DNA from: Bacillota bacterium
Lineage (GTDB): Bacteria > Bacillota > Clostridia > Christensenellales > CAG-138
DNA: 17,686 nt
NCBI GenBank assembly: GCA_023458355.1
Contig: JAEWZS010000234.1
Location: forward strand, 1 to 17,686
Direction: 5' to 3'
The translations under genes and the position numbers were made by a program. Positions 5,355 to 12,772 of the stretch are shown piece by piece; the stretch's first letter is position 1, and each line of letters starts with the position of its first letter. The notes below the pieces were generated by a model, which was given only the letters and a program-made list of their open reading frames with translations, was not told the DNA's origin and ran no database searches.

Positions 5355-8185
5355 CCCGTTATAGGCGGCGGATACGCCGAAGAGATTACCGCATAGTTGT
5401 AGCTTAAATAGTCGTAGCTTTGCTGTATGGTTTCATAAATACCCGTGGCCATGGCATTGTTAAGGTCATAAAGGTAGGCGGCCAAGGTATTACGATCTGT
5501 ATCGGGCAGGTTTTGCACAACGGCAAGGTACCCTTGCACTTGGCTCAGCAATACATTCGCCTTATGCAAAAGGTCGTCGAGCGTGGGCTGTGTAGGATCC
5601 ACATAAACACCTCCGTGCAGCGTGCATACGGCTGAAGGCTCATATCCGGTTATACCGTATTCACTTGCAGGGATATCCGTAAATATTACGTTGCCCATAT
5701 ACTTTTCGATAATCGCACGGTCGATTTGTGCATACATCGAAGTAGAGCTTATCAGCACCATGCTCTTTTGCAGAACCGTCGGGCAGGCGTATGAGGCCTG
5801 CTTCATAGTTTGTGCACACACGTTTAATAGTACATGCATATCGCAGTTTTCCGTAGGCTCGGTTCCCTTTTGAAACCAATCGGTAACGGGCGGGTGCTCA
5901 TCATCTAAAGCACAAGCATCGGTCGCAAGAAGTCCCGAAACAGTGCAGACTTTACTTTTCACAAGCCCCAGTTCAGCGGGTGATTCGTCTATGATGGGCT
6001 TATTGGCAAGCCCCTCGTGTATTTCCTCCATAAATGCCTGCCAAAGCGGCGCGGCATAGTCCTTTCCGCCAGAGCCTTTCTTAAGCTTATAGGCGAAATT
6101 GTCGTGCCCGATCCAAACAGTCGCTGCATAATACGGTGTCATGCCGGCAAAGTAAACACTGGAATAATCGGAGTTGGTGCCGGTCTTTCCCGCAACGTTC
6201 ATGCCGTCAATCCTTGCAGTCGTACCCGTTCCCCTCTTCACTGCGTCGCTCATTAGGTCCACAAGCATGTATGCAGTAGATTTTTTAAATACCTGGCGCG
6301 TTTTTCGAACGTCGTTTGCATCCAAAATTACTTTGCCGTTTGCGTCTACCACACGTGTAAAGGAGAGCGGCTCGATGTATTCGCCCTTGTTGGCGATTGC
6401 GGCAAACGCAGCAGCCATTTCAATGGGCGTAATACCGCTAGTACCCAGCGCAAGGCCTGAGCCGTCCGGGTTAATCTGCGAGGGATCCACGCCTAAGTTT
6501 AAAAGATACTGCGTGGAAACATCGGTACCCACATGGTCAAGAAGCGTGCGCGCTGCCGCTACATTGAGCGAGGAAACAAGGCCGCGTCGCAAAGTGATAG
6601 GGCCTATGTATTTATCGGAGCCGATATAGGGATAACCCCTCTCCGTATTCCAACCCGTAATAGGTGCAGGGAAATTCAAAATGACAGATGCGGGTGAAAG
6701 CCCTAAATCAAGCGCCGGGCCATAGACCGCAATGGGTTTTATGGAGGAACCAACCGGGGTTCTGCTCTGGTAGGCTCTGTTAAACTGCTTTTTCATCGTG
6801 GGCGAGGTTCTTCCGCCTATCACTGCACGAAGCTCACCTGTCGTAAAATCGATAACCACAGCCGTGGCCTGCGGTTCTACGGTTTCAAGCACGTTTCCGT
6901 TTGCCAGCACCTCTTCAATTACAGCCTTGGATGGGTCTTGCAAATCCGGATAATCCGTCCAATTCGCAAGTGTATCCTGCACGGAGTGTTGTATTTTTGT
7001 GTCAACCGTAAGATAGATACTGTAACCGCCTGTGCCGAGCTCTTTTTCAAGAAGGTCGCGGTTGGATTTGGTATCGAGCAAACCTCGCTGTTCAAGCATG
7101 TGGGTAATGACATCGCGAATGGCATACTCTACGAAGTACGGCATGTCGTAAAGCTCTGTTTGCGTGGAGCTTTCAAGGATGTTTACAGTATCGTTAAGTG
7201 CATAATTGCGCTGTTCCTTCGTGATAGAGCCCGCTTCATACATGGCTTCAATTACAAGGTCAGTACGGTCGTTTGTGATATTCATCCTGTTCGTACCGTC
7301 GTCATTGAAGCGCTTATAGGTATTCGCGCGCGGGTCAGTGTAATAGGGTTTTTGCACCATGCCGGCGAGCATGGCGCATTCGCGAATCGAAAGTTCGTTG
7401 AGCGCTTTGCCGAAATAATCCATAGCGGCCGTTTTCATACCGTAGTTGGATCCGCCAAGATACACGTCGTTGAGATATGCCTCAAGAATCGCGTCCTTAT
7501 TCATGATGGTTTCCACTTCGAGTGAAAGATAGGCTTCTTGGATTTTTCGTTTATAGGTCTGCTCGCTCGAAAGTATCTTATTTTTGACAAGCTGCTGGGT
7601 CAGCGTGCTTGCGCCGTGCGAGTTCTTGTTGCGTAAGAGATTAATCACGGCGGAAAGCAGACGCTTGTAATCTACGCCTTTATGCTTATAAAAGCGAACA
7701 TCCTCGATGGCAATCACTGCATTTTTAAGCATATCGGGGATCTCATCGATTGTAGCCCACTCGCGGTACTGCATGCGCGCAAAAGTGGTAATCAAATTAC
7801 CGTCTTTATCGTAAATGTAAGATGTGCGATCACTTTGCGTAAGCTGCGATACATCAAGCTCCGGAGATGTTTCTACATAGGCTTTGGCTACGCCCATAGC
7901 AAGTCCCAGCCCGGCGCAGCCCAAGAGGATTAGCGCCACCAACAGGAACTTCATTGTATTAAACAGCACAGCTAGCGCAAACGGACGCGGTCTTTTGCGC
8001 TCCATAAAGAGCTCCGCATCATGCTCGTGCGTGTGTTTCGGTAATTTTATAAGCCCTCGTATCGCTTTTTTTACGCGGCCGAATATCGCCTTAAGCTTTT
8101 CCGCCATGCGTTTTATTCCAAACATGCCCCTGCGTATCGCGCAAAGGCCCTTTCCGATAATTTCTCTCATTGCAGTATACCACAA
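5351..8185 (-). CDS. Class A penicillin-binding protein (bifunctional transglycosylase/transpeptidase)
   Basis: Polymerises lipid II into glycan strands and cross-links peptides at the outer face of the membrane. The start is read as TTG at 8185 because GAGGT lies 7 bases upstream, giving 944 residues; TTG at 8206 lacks a ribosome site and ATG at 8170 is a weaker option. Cytoplasmic tail, then a membrane segment at about 77-98. The glycosyltransferase-51 domain has EDVRFYKHKG (catalytic Glu about 161) and GASTLTQQL (191-199). The transpeptidase domain has SSIK (Ser480, Lys483), SLN (539-541) and KTGT (from 667). After the catalytic core is a tail of about 240 residues with several cysteines, including a pair spaced as CTVSGLLATDAC, as in many clostridial class A PBPs. 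It is first in an operon with the glycosylase (ATGA overlap) and the SH3 protein. Confidence 0.95.
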   Translation of the reverse strand: MWYTAMREIIGKGLCAIRRGMFGIKRMAEKLKAIFGRVKKAIRGLIKLPKHTHEHDAELFMERKRPRPFALAVLFNTMKFLLVALILLGCAGLGLAMGVAKAYVETSPELDVSQLTQSDRTSYIYDKDGNLITTFARMQYREWATIDEIPDMLKNAVIAIEDVRFYKHKGVDYKRLLSAVINLLRNKNSHGASTLTQQLVKNKILSSEQTYKRKIQEAYLSLEVETIMNKDAILEAYLNDVYLGGSNYGMKTAAMDYFGKALNELSIRECAMLAGMVQKPYYTDPRANTYKRFNDDGTNRMNITNDRTDLVIEAMYEAGSITKEQRNYALNDTVNILESSTQTELYDMPYFVEYAIRDVITHMLEQRGLLDTKSNRDLLEKELGTGGYSIYLTVDTKIQHSVQDTLANWTDYPDLQDPSKAVIEEVLANGNVLETVEPQATAVVIDFTTGELRAVIGGRTSPTMKKQFNRAYQSRTPVGSSIKPIAVYGPALDLGLSPASVILNFPAPITGWNTERGYPYIGSDKYIGPITLRRGLVSSLNVAAARTLLDHVGTDVSTQYLLNLGVDPSQINPDGSGLALGTSGITPIEMAAAFAAIANKGEYIEPLSFTRVVDANGKVILDANDVRKTRQVFKKSTAYMLVDLMSDAVKRGTGTTARIDGMNVAGKTGTNSDYSSVYFAGMTPYYAATVWIGHDNFAYKLKKGSGGKDYAAPLWQAFMEEIHEGLANKPIIDESPAELGLVKSKVCTVSGLLATDACALDDEHPPVTDWFQKGTEPTENCDMHVLLNVCAQTMKQASYACPTVLQKSMVLISSTSMYAQIDRAIIEKYMGNVIFTDIPASEYGITGYEPSAVCTLHGGVYVDPTQPTLDDLLHKANVLLSQVQGYLAVVQNLPDTDRNTLAAYLYDLNNAMATGIYETIQQSYDYLSYNYAVISSAYPPPITG

Positions 8186-8274
8186 CGAAAAGACCTCAAC
8201 AACCAAAAGGCAGGCGCATAAACTTAATTAACAGGCCATTCATAAAATGGGTACCGTTGTCCGGGGGGGTTAAT

Positions 8275-8958
8275 ATGGAGTTGGAAATTAAACATAGGAA
8301 GCGCCGCCGCACAAAGAAAAGGGTACTGATTACAGCCGCTTCTTTGGTTATTTTACTTATTGTTGTAGCGCTCGTATTGAGCGCTAACATGCGGCCGGCT
8401 ATGATCGCGCTTGCGGAAGCGCGCATCCGCTCCGTCGCTACGCGTGCTATGAATGAAGCCATACTAAACGGCATGCAAGATTCGGAAAGCTTTACAAAGC
8501 TTTTGGATGTAAGGACAGACGAAAACGGTGTATACCTTATCAAAACCGACACACGGTTGATGAACCTGATTGCTGCCGAATGCACGAAAGACGCACAGGA
8601 ACGCATTACAAAAATGGGCGAGCAGGGTGTTACGGTGCCCTTCGGTACGATTACAGGTATATCCTTCCTCTCGGGAAGGGGCCCCTATTTCAAAGTGGTG
8701 TTCACGCCGATAGGGAGCGTTATAAGCGAGTTTCGCTCAGAGACCTCTACCTCAGGCATAAACCAGACCCTCTACCGCATCTACCTAACCCTCACCGCAT
8801 CGGTGCGTCTTGTGCTTCCCGGTGTATCACAAGGTATTTCAGTTTCATACGAAGCAGCCATCGCCGAAAGCATTATCGTGGGCGATGTACCGCAAGTTTA
8901 CACCAACGTAGCCAACGAAGAGGATTTGTTGAACCTTGTGCCCACGTCACCGCCATAA
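8275..8958 (+). CDS. yunB: YunB, sporulation protein
   Basis: 227 residues starting at ATG 8275, preceded by a run of seven G (8263-8269) that can serve as ribosome site. A basic tail (KHRKRRRTKKR) precedes one membrane segment at about 17-37, placing the rest outside the cytoplasm. Family hallmarks are present: the VPFGTITGISFLSGRGP stretch (121-137), TPIGSV (144-149), SGINQTLYRIYL (160-171) and the C-terminal IVGDVPQVY (201-209). In Bacillus subtilis, yunB is controlled by mother-cell sigma-E and is needed for efficient spore formation; its biochemical role is not known. A CATAAAAT at 8241-8248 resembles a sigma-E -10 element at a suitable distance, but no good -35 is visible. It is divergent from the PBP gene across an 89-base gap, and no clear terminator follows it. 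Confidence 0.9.
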   Translation: MELEIKHRKRRRTKKRVLITAASLVILLIVVALVLSANMRPAMIALAEARIRSVATRAMNEAILNGMQDSESFTKLLDVRTDENGVYLIKTDTRLMNLIAAECTKDAQERITKMGEQGVTVPFGTITGISFLSGRGPYFKVVFTPIGSVISEFRSETSTSGINQTLYRIYLTLTASVRLVLPGVSQGISVSYEAAIAESIIVGDVPQVYTNVANEEDLLNLVPTSPP

Positions 8959-9035
8959 TCGGGCGTATGGCTGATATTGAGAAAAATCATGCGAATAGCG
9001 CAGATAAAGTTTACAAACGTATAAAGTGCGGACGA

Positions 9036-9064
9036 TTCCCTGTTCGCACTGTCTGTGGTATAAT
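9036..9064 (+). promoter_or_regulatory. Sigma-A promoter with extended -10, placed for a leaderless transcript
   Basis: TGGTATAAT gives a perfect extended -10 (TATAAT at 9059-9064), with a weak -35 TTCCCT at 9036-9041 and a 17-base spacer. The ATG of the next gene begins 7 bases after the -10, exactly where transcription would start. No Shine-Dalgarno sequence lies in the six bases between. Confidence 0.6.
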
Positions 9065-9070
9065 CAACCC

Positions 9071-9904
9071 ATGAAAAAGATGTTTCTCGTTATGCTTGTG
9101 CTTTGTTTGACGTTTGTTTCATCGACCGCCATTGCGGAGCCGACCGCTTCGCCATCAAACGAGCCATCTGTGTCTATTTCACCTTCGCCTTCCTTCTCTT
9201 CAGGCTCTATGTCGACGCTCATCAAGTACAAGGACACTGGAGAGCCTGTCGTTCGCATTCAAATGCGCCTCAGAGAGCTTGGCTATTTTGCGTTTAAGCC
9301 TACAGGTAACTTCCAAACCATGTCCATGGAGGCCGTCATCGCCTTCCAGCAGCGCCAGCTCGACGCGAACGGAAAGCCCATTATATCCGATGGGACGGTA
9401 GGCACTCAATCCATGGAAATCTTATTTTCTCCCTCTGCGGCACGTGCTGAGATCGTAGCCGGTATCCCGGTAGGCCCGTCCTTGCAGGGCACCGCCTCTG
9501 TAGTCGGCGTTTTCGTCGATTGGAGCGAGGTCAAACAGCTTTTAGGCGCGGGTGTTTCCTACATGGTGACGGATTATAATACCGGAACGCAGTTTAGTCT
9601 TACCTACGCGGGAGGCGAAAACCATGCCGAAATGGAAGCGAGTACCGCTACGGATTCGATTGCCATTAAGGAAGTGTTCGGCGGAGACTTCAGCTTTTTT
9701 AAGCGTCCTGCTGTTATTAAAATTGGTGACAAAAATATCGCTGCCTCTTTGCAGGGATACCCCCATGGCAGCGACAGCGTATCCGCAAACGATATGGATG
9801 GGCATCTTTGCCTATACTTTAATGGCAGCTTATCCCATGTGAGCAATCTGCCCGACGCCGAACATGCAGCGCAGATTTACAAAGCAGCAGGTCGGGACAA
9901 TTAA
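9071..9904 (+). CDS. Secreted peptidoglycan-binding protein with the same C-terminal His/Cys domain as the 3592-4743 product
   Basis: 277 residues from ATG 9071, chosen because a typical signal peptide (about 1-22, cut after AIA) starts there. An in-frame GTG at 9026 would add 15 residues that lack signal-peptide character. A Ser/Pro/Thr-rich linker (24-46) leads to a PG_binding_1 domain (47-118). The C-terminal domain (about 143-272) matches that of the protein at 3592-4743: D150-W151, H185, D195, P231-H232, DGHLC (D243, H245, C247), H256 and H265. From H185 on, all these spacings are identical between the two proteins, so the domains are homologous. It probably binds the cell wall or spore cortex; the reaction, if any, is unknown. 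It lies 112 bases after yunB and ends before the bidirectional terminator it shares with sigF. Confidence 0.85.
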   Translation: MKKMFLVMLVLCLTFVSSTAIAEPTASPSNEPSVSISPSPSFSSGSMSTLIKYKDTGEPVVRIQMRLRELGYFAFKPTGNFQTMSMEAVIAFQQRQLDANGKPIISDGTVGTQSMEILFSPSAARAEIVAGIPVGPSLQGTASVVGVFVDWSEVKQLLGAGVSYMVTDYNTGTQFSLTYAGGENHAEMEASTATDSIAIKEVFGGDFSFFKRPAVIKIGDKNIAASLQGYPHGSDSVSANDMDGHLCLYFNGSLSHVSNLPDAEHAAQIYKAAGRDN

Positions 9905-9917
9905 TGCGATATTATAT

Positions 9918-9945
9918 AAAAACGGCTCTTTTAAGGGCCGTTTTT
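9918..9945. terminator. Bidirectional intrinsic terminator
   Basis: AAAAACGGC (9918-9926) pairs with GCCGTTTTT (9937-9945), with a 10-base centre that can pair further. It sits between the convergent peptidoglycan-binding gene and sigF, 13 and 9 bases from their stops, with A/T tracts suited to both directions. Confidence 0.9.
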
Positions 9946-9954
9946 GCTATTCCG

Positions 9955-10698
9955 CTATCTTGCTTTCTCACGAAGCTTTGAAAGTATTCTGTTTTCAAGC
10001 CTCGACACCTGCACCTGCGAAACACCCAAAGTCTTTGCAATCTCCCCCTGTGTTTTATCTGAAAAATACCGCAGCATGATGATTTGCCTTTCTCTCGGCT
10101 CGAGCGAGTGCAGCAGTTCCTTTAGCAGAACACGGTTTACTGCGTCGTTAGCCTCCGTATCCGAAGCACCCACGCGGTCGATTAAGAGTGCGTCGGAATC
10201 ATCACCGAAAGCAGGTTCATAAATGGATGCATGCGGTCGAACGGCTTCCATCGCCATGACCACCGTCTCCGCCTCTTCTTCAATGCTGCTGGCGATTTCA
10301 TTTACGCCAACGTCCCTGCCGAGTTCACGGCTCAATCGTTCCTGCGCTGCCGCAGCTTTTGCAGCTACCTCTTTGAGCGATCGGCTTACCTTAATCATGC
10401 CGTCGTCGCGCAGAAAACGCTTGATTTCCCCCGCTATCATGGGCACTGCGTAAGTTGAAAACCGCACATTGTACTGTGCATCGAAATGCCGAACAGCTTT
10501 TATAAGCCCCACGCAGCCTATCTGGTATAGGTCGTCGTATTCCGTACCCCGGTTGGTGAATTTTTTTACAATGGATTTTACAAGCGCAGCATTGTTGACG
10601 ATGAGCGTTTCTTGTGCCTCTTCGTCTCCACTCTGCGCCAGCGCAATAAGCTCCAGCGTTTCATCATGCGAAAGCGTTGCGCTTTCATGCATCGTCAT
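9955..10698 (-). CDS. sigF: Sigma-F, forespore-specific sigma factor (SpoIIAC)
   Basis: 247 residues; directs RNA polymerase to the first forespore genes after asymmetric division. Region 2 is complete: the core-binding YDDLYQIGCVGLIKAV (54-69) and the -10-recognition segment RFSTYAVPMIAGEIKRFLR (79-97). Region 3 spans about 105-150, and region 4 ends with the helix-turn-helix GEIAKTLGVSQVQVSRLE (218-235). The ATG at 10698 overlaps the end of spoIIAB by 14 bases, with only a poor ribosome site, suggesting coupling that keeps sigma and anti-sigma in proportion. It is the last gene of a three-gene operon behind the sigma-H promoter at 11540-11568. The neighbouring spoIIAB and spoIIAA settle the identity as sigma-F rather than the closely related sigma-G or sigma-B. 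Confidence 0.96.
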   Translation of the reverse strand: MTMHESATLSHDETLELIALAQSGDEEAQETLIVNNAALVKSIVKKFTNRGTEYDDLYQIGCVGLIKAVRHFDAQYNVRFSTYAVPMIAGEIKRFLRDDGMIKVSRSLKEVAAKAAAAQERLSRELGRDVGVNEIASSIEEEAETVVMAMEAVRPHASIYEPAFGDDSDALLIDRVGASDTEANDAVNRVLLKELLHSLEPRERQIIMLRYFSDKTQGEIAKTLGVSQVQVSRLENRILSKLREKAR

Positions 10699-11122
10699 TT
10701 ACCGAAGGTATGAGCTTTTTCATAGAAACGGTGGTCCCCTTGCCGGGCGCTGAGCTCACATGAAGCGAATCCATGAATGCTTGCATTACCGAAAAACCCA
10801 TGCCCGAACGCTCGAGATGCGGTGTGCCTGTATAAAATGGCTGCATGGCAAGCGAGATATCCTCGATTCCCTTCCCCTCGTCGCGTACCGTAACCTCGAA
10901 CGTGCGGCCGTGGATGAAACAATCCATATACACGGTACCGATACGTCCCTCGTAACCGTGTACGATGGCGTTGGTAACAGCCTCGCTTACGGCCGTGCGC
11001 AAGTCCGTCAATTCCTCGATGGTGGGGTTGAGCTGTGTGGCGAACGCGGCGACCGCCATTCGTGCAAAGGATTCATTCTGCGAAAGCCCCAGGAAGCTGA
11101 GGTGCATTTCGTTTTGATACAT
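10685..11122 (-). CDS. spoIIAB: SpoIIAB, anti-sigma-F factor and protein kinase
   Basis: 145 residues of the GHKL ATPase fold. It binds sigma-F to keep it inactive and phosphorylates SpoIIAA. The N box is intact (SEAVTNAIVHGY, with E47 and N51), as are G1 (DEGKGI, 81-86), the lid with G2 (SGMGFSVM, 106-113) and G3 (GKGT, 127-130), so ATP binding and kinase activity are expected. The ATG at 11122 has an AGGGGG ribosome site about 8 bases upstream. It begins 32 bases after spoIIAA and overlaps sigF by 14 bases. Length matches the usual 140-150 residues. Confidence 0.96.
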   Translation of the reverse strand: MYQNEMHLSFLGLSQNESFARMAVAAFATQLNPTIEELTDLRTAVSEAVTNAIVHGYEGRIGTVYMDCFIHGRTFEVTVRDEGKGIEDISLAMQPFYTGTPHLERSGMGFSVMQAFMDSLHVSSAPGKGTTVSMKKLIPSVNDDA

Positions 11123-11154
11123 CTGTTTTTCCCCCTATGCGCATCTTGCCGAAG

Positions 11155-11466
11155 TTATCTTGCGTTCTTTTGCAGAAGCGGGGAAAGCCCCGCCATTTTG
11201 ACCATCCGCTCCACATATTTGTTTGCGCCGCGGATGGCGAGCGTTCCGCCCCTTTCAGACATTAACCTGTATCTTCCAAGTAAAATGCCGATACCGGAAC
11301 TATCCATAAAGGTAACCGAACGCATATCGAAAACAAGTTCTCGAATACTTGCGTCCTTAAGCATGGTGTCAATGCCCTGTCGAAGCGACGCCGCATTATG
11401 ATGATCGAGCTCCCCGCTTAACTTTACCATGAGCTGTGCGCCTTTTCTTTCGGATTGCTGTTCCAT
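11155..11466 (-). CDS. spoIIAA: SpoIIAA, anti-anti-sigma factor
   Basis: 103 residues of the STAS fold. Unphosphorylated SpoIIAA displaces sigma-F from SpoIIAB; SpoIIAB inactivates it by phosphorylating a serine, and the phosphatase SpoIIE restores it. The phospho-site motif FMDSSGIGILLGRY is present, with the acceptor Ser56 corresponding to B. subtilis Ser58. LSGELDHHNAASL (16-28) is also typical. The ATG at 11466 is preceded by GAGGGGA at good spacing; the open frame extends upstream to 11685, but that extension crosses the promoter and has no family similarity. It is slightly shorter than the B. subtilis protein (about 117) at the C-terminus. Confidence 0.95.
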   Translation of the reverse strand: MEQQSERKGAQLMVKLSGELDHHNAASLRQGIDTMLKDASIRELVFDMRSVTFMDSSGIGILLGRYRLMSERGGTLAIRGANKYVERMVKMAGLSPLLQKNAR

Positions 11467-11539
11467 ACATTTCCCCTCTCTCCTCTTAGAAAAGAGCCTT
11501 TTGTACCGCTTCCGCGCTGCCGCAAAAAGCCTTCTTGCC

Positions 11540-11568
11540 TTATTCGCTCGGCAAATTTCTCTTCCTTT
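11540..11568 (-). promoter_or_regulatory. Sigma-H-type promoter of the spoIIA operon
   Basis: Minus strand: -35 AAAGGAAGA (11568-11560) and -10 AGCGAATAA (11548-11540), separated by 11 bases. The established sigma-H consensus is RnAGGAwWW, 11-12 bases, RnnGAATww; the -10 fits fully and the -35 at all but one position. Transcription would start near 11533, about 67 bases before spoIIAA. In B. subtilis, spoIIA is a sigma-H and Spo0A~P target. I did not find a clean Spo0A box (TTGTCGAA). Confidence 0.82.
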
Positions 11569-11641
11569 GGCGTTTATCCACTTGTTTTGCCTTATTATGG
11601 GAGTATGTGTCAAACAGCATGAAACTATACATGTTTTACAA

Positions 11642-11674
11642 AAAAACCGTTGTGTAAATCCCCAAACGGTTTTT
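11642..11674 (-). terminator. Intrinsic terminator after corA
   Basis: AAAAACCGTT (11642-11651) pairs perfectly with AACGGTTTTT (11665-11674) around a 13-base loop. It begins 20 bases after the corA stop. On the minus strand the stem is followed by T residues. It keeps corA readthrough away from the spoIIA promoter region. Confidence 0.85.
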
Positions 11675-11694
11675 ATATGAACCATTCTACTAGA

Positions 11695-12699
11695 TTAAAA
11701 CCACTTTTTTCGCTTGAAATAAATCAGCATCCCCGCGGCAATGAGCACCATAGCGCCCCATGTGCCGTAGTAGCCCCACTTTACTTCCAAAAGTGGCATA
11801 AACTTAAAATTCATCCCGTACACACCGGTGACAAACGAAAGCGGGATAAATATGGTCGATATGACCGTAAGAGTTTTCATGACCTCGTTCAATTTGTTGT
11901 TTGTATTGGAAATATGAATTTCCCGAATCCCCGCGATAAGTTCACGGCTCGTATCCGTGATATCGACAGCTTGCGCAATACGATCGTATACATCTCTGAA
12001 ATAGGGCGTTGTCTCCTTGTGGATGAGCGGGTTTGTCTCCCTCCACATGAGTGAGGTGACATCGCGCAGCGGCCATATTGCCCTAGTAAGACTCAAGAGT
12101 TCCTTTCGTATATTGCGCATGGTCTCGAGCTGCTTTTTGGATGCGTTATCTAATATGTCTTCCTCCAGCGCATCAATCCTGTCATTGAGAATCTCTAACA
12201 CGTCAAAATACCCATCCGCAATGCCGTCAAGCAGCGAATAAAGCAGATAATCCGCCCCGCGCGCCCTTATCTGCATACTTCCGCTTTTGATATGGCTGCG
12301 GATTGGTGCAAACACATCCCCTGCCGACCGGCCGAAAGAGATAAGATAGTTTGCTCCTAAAATGAAATTCATGGGCTCTGTCACAAGCTCGTCCTGCTTA
12401 AAATAAACCATCTTCGCTGCGAGGTGAAGCTGTTCATCGTACATCTCTATCTTCGTGCGCAGGCTGCCGTTTTTTATGTTTTCTAACACAAGCGGATGTA
12501 TGAAAAACGTCGCACCAAGCGAGATCAAGCTCTCCTCGGGGCACTCTTCATCAATGTCGATCCAGCGTACCATCCCCTTTGGAACATAGGACAGCATCTG
12601 TAGCGACTGCGCGTTTAAAGCGTCTATCTCGTAATACTCGCTATGCGTTGCATTGTATTGTGTAACACCTATGGATAGCGGAGCACTTAAAGTCTGCAT
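11695..12699 (-). CDS. corA: CorA-family magnesium/divalent cation transporter
   Basis: 334 residues. CorA-type channels form pentamers that pass Mg2+ (some family members Co2+, Ni2+ or Zn2+). The large soluble N-terminal domain is followed by a long charged helical stretch (about 175-270) and two membrane segments near the C-terminus (about 275-293 and 311-328). The selectivity signature YGMN is at 294-297, followed by the short outside loop with FMP and a basic C-terminal end (KRKKWF). The ATG at 12699 is chosen because GGGGAAGG lies just upstream and because it falls after the terminator of the previous gene. The open frame continues to 12840, but that extension overlaps the EF-G-like gene and its terminator. 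Confidence 0.92.
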   Translation of the reverse strand: MQTLSAPLSIGVTQYNATHSEYYEIDALNAQSLQMLSYVPKGMVRWIDIDEECPEESLISLGATFFIHPLVLENIKNGSLRTKIEMYDEQLHLAAKMVYFKQDELVTEPMNFILGANYLISFGRSAGDVFAPIRSHIKSGSMQIRARGADYLLYSLLDGIADGYFDVLEILNDRIDALEEDILDNASKKQLETMRNIRKELLSLTRAIWPLRDVTSLMWRETNPLIHKETTPYFRDVYDRIAQAVDITDTSRELIAGIREIHISNTNNKLNEVMKTLTVISTIFIPLSFVTGVYGMNFKFMPLLEVKWGYYGTWGAMVLIAAGMLIYFKRKKWF

Positions 12700-12734
12700 A
12701 CCCCTTCCCCGTCTCCTAATTTTCTCTTCAAGCA

Positions 12735-12760
12735 AAAAAGTGCCTGTTAAGGCACTTTTT
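12735..12760 (-). terminator. Intrinsic terminator after the EF-G-like gene
   Basis: A 10-bp perfect stem, AAAAAGTGCC (12735-12744) with GGCACTTTTT (12751-12760), and a 6-base loop. It starts 12 bases after the stop of the EF-G-like gene, with a run of T on the minus strand. corA then begins 36 bases further on, so corA either has its own promoter or relies on readthrough. Confidence 0.88.
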
Positions 12761-12772
12761 CTCATAATCTTT

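Noticed and set aside
6938..7525. A 195-codon open frame on the plus strand inside the PBP gene.
   Set aside because: It is antisense to conserved transglycosylase sequence, has no family resemblance, and its composition mirrors the PBP codons.
8186..8206. TTG start at 8206 for the PBP.
   Set aside because: No ribosome site upstream; the GAGGT motif lies inside this extension and fits TTG at 8185.
8170..8274. N-terminal extension of YunB to 8170.
   Set aside because: It overlaps the PBP gene on the other strand and lacks family similarity; ATG 8275 places the membrane anchor normally.
9026..9070. GTG start extending the second peptidoglycan-binding protein by 15 residues.
   Set aside because: It lacks a ribosome site, and the added residues would precede a normal signal peptide and be translated from the promoter -10 sequence.
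11467..11685. Long N-terminal extension of SpoIIAA.
   Set aside because: It would cover the sigma-H promoter and has no similarity to STAS proteins; ATG 11466 has a strong ribosome site.
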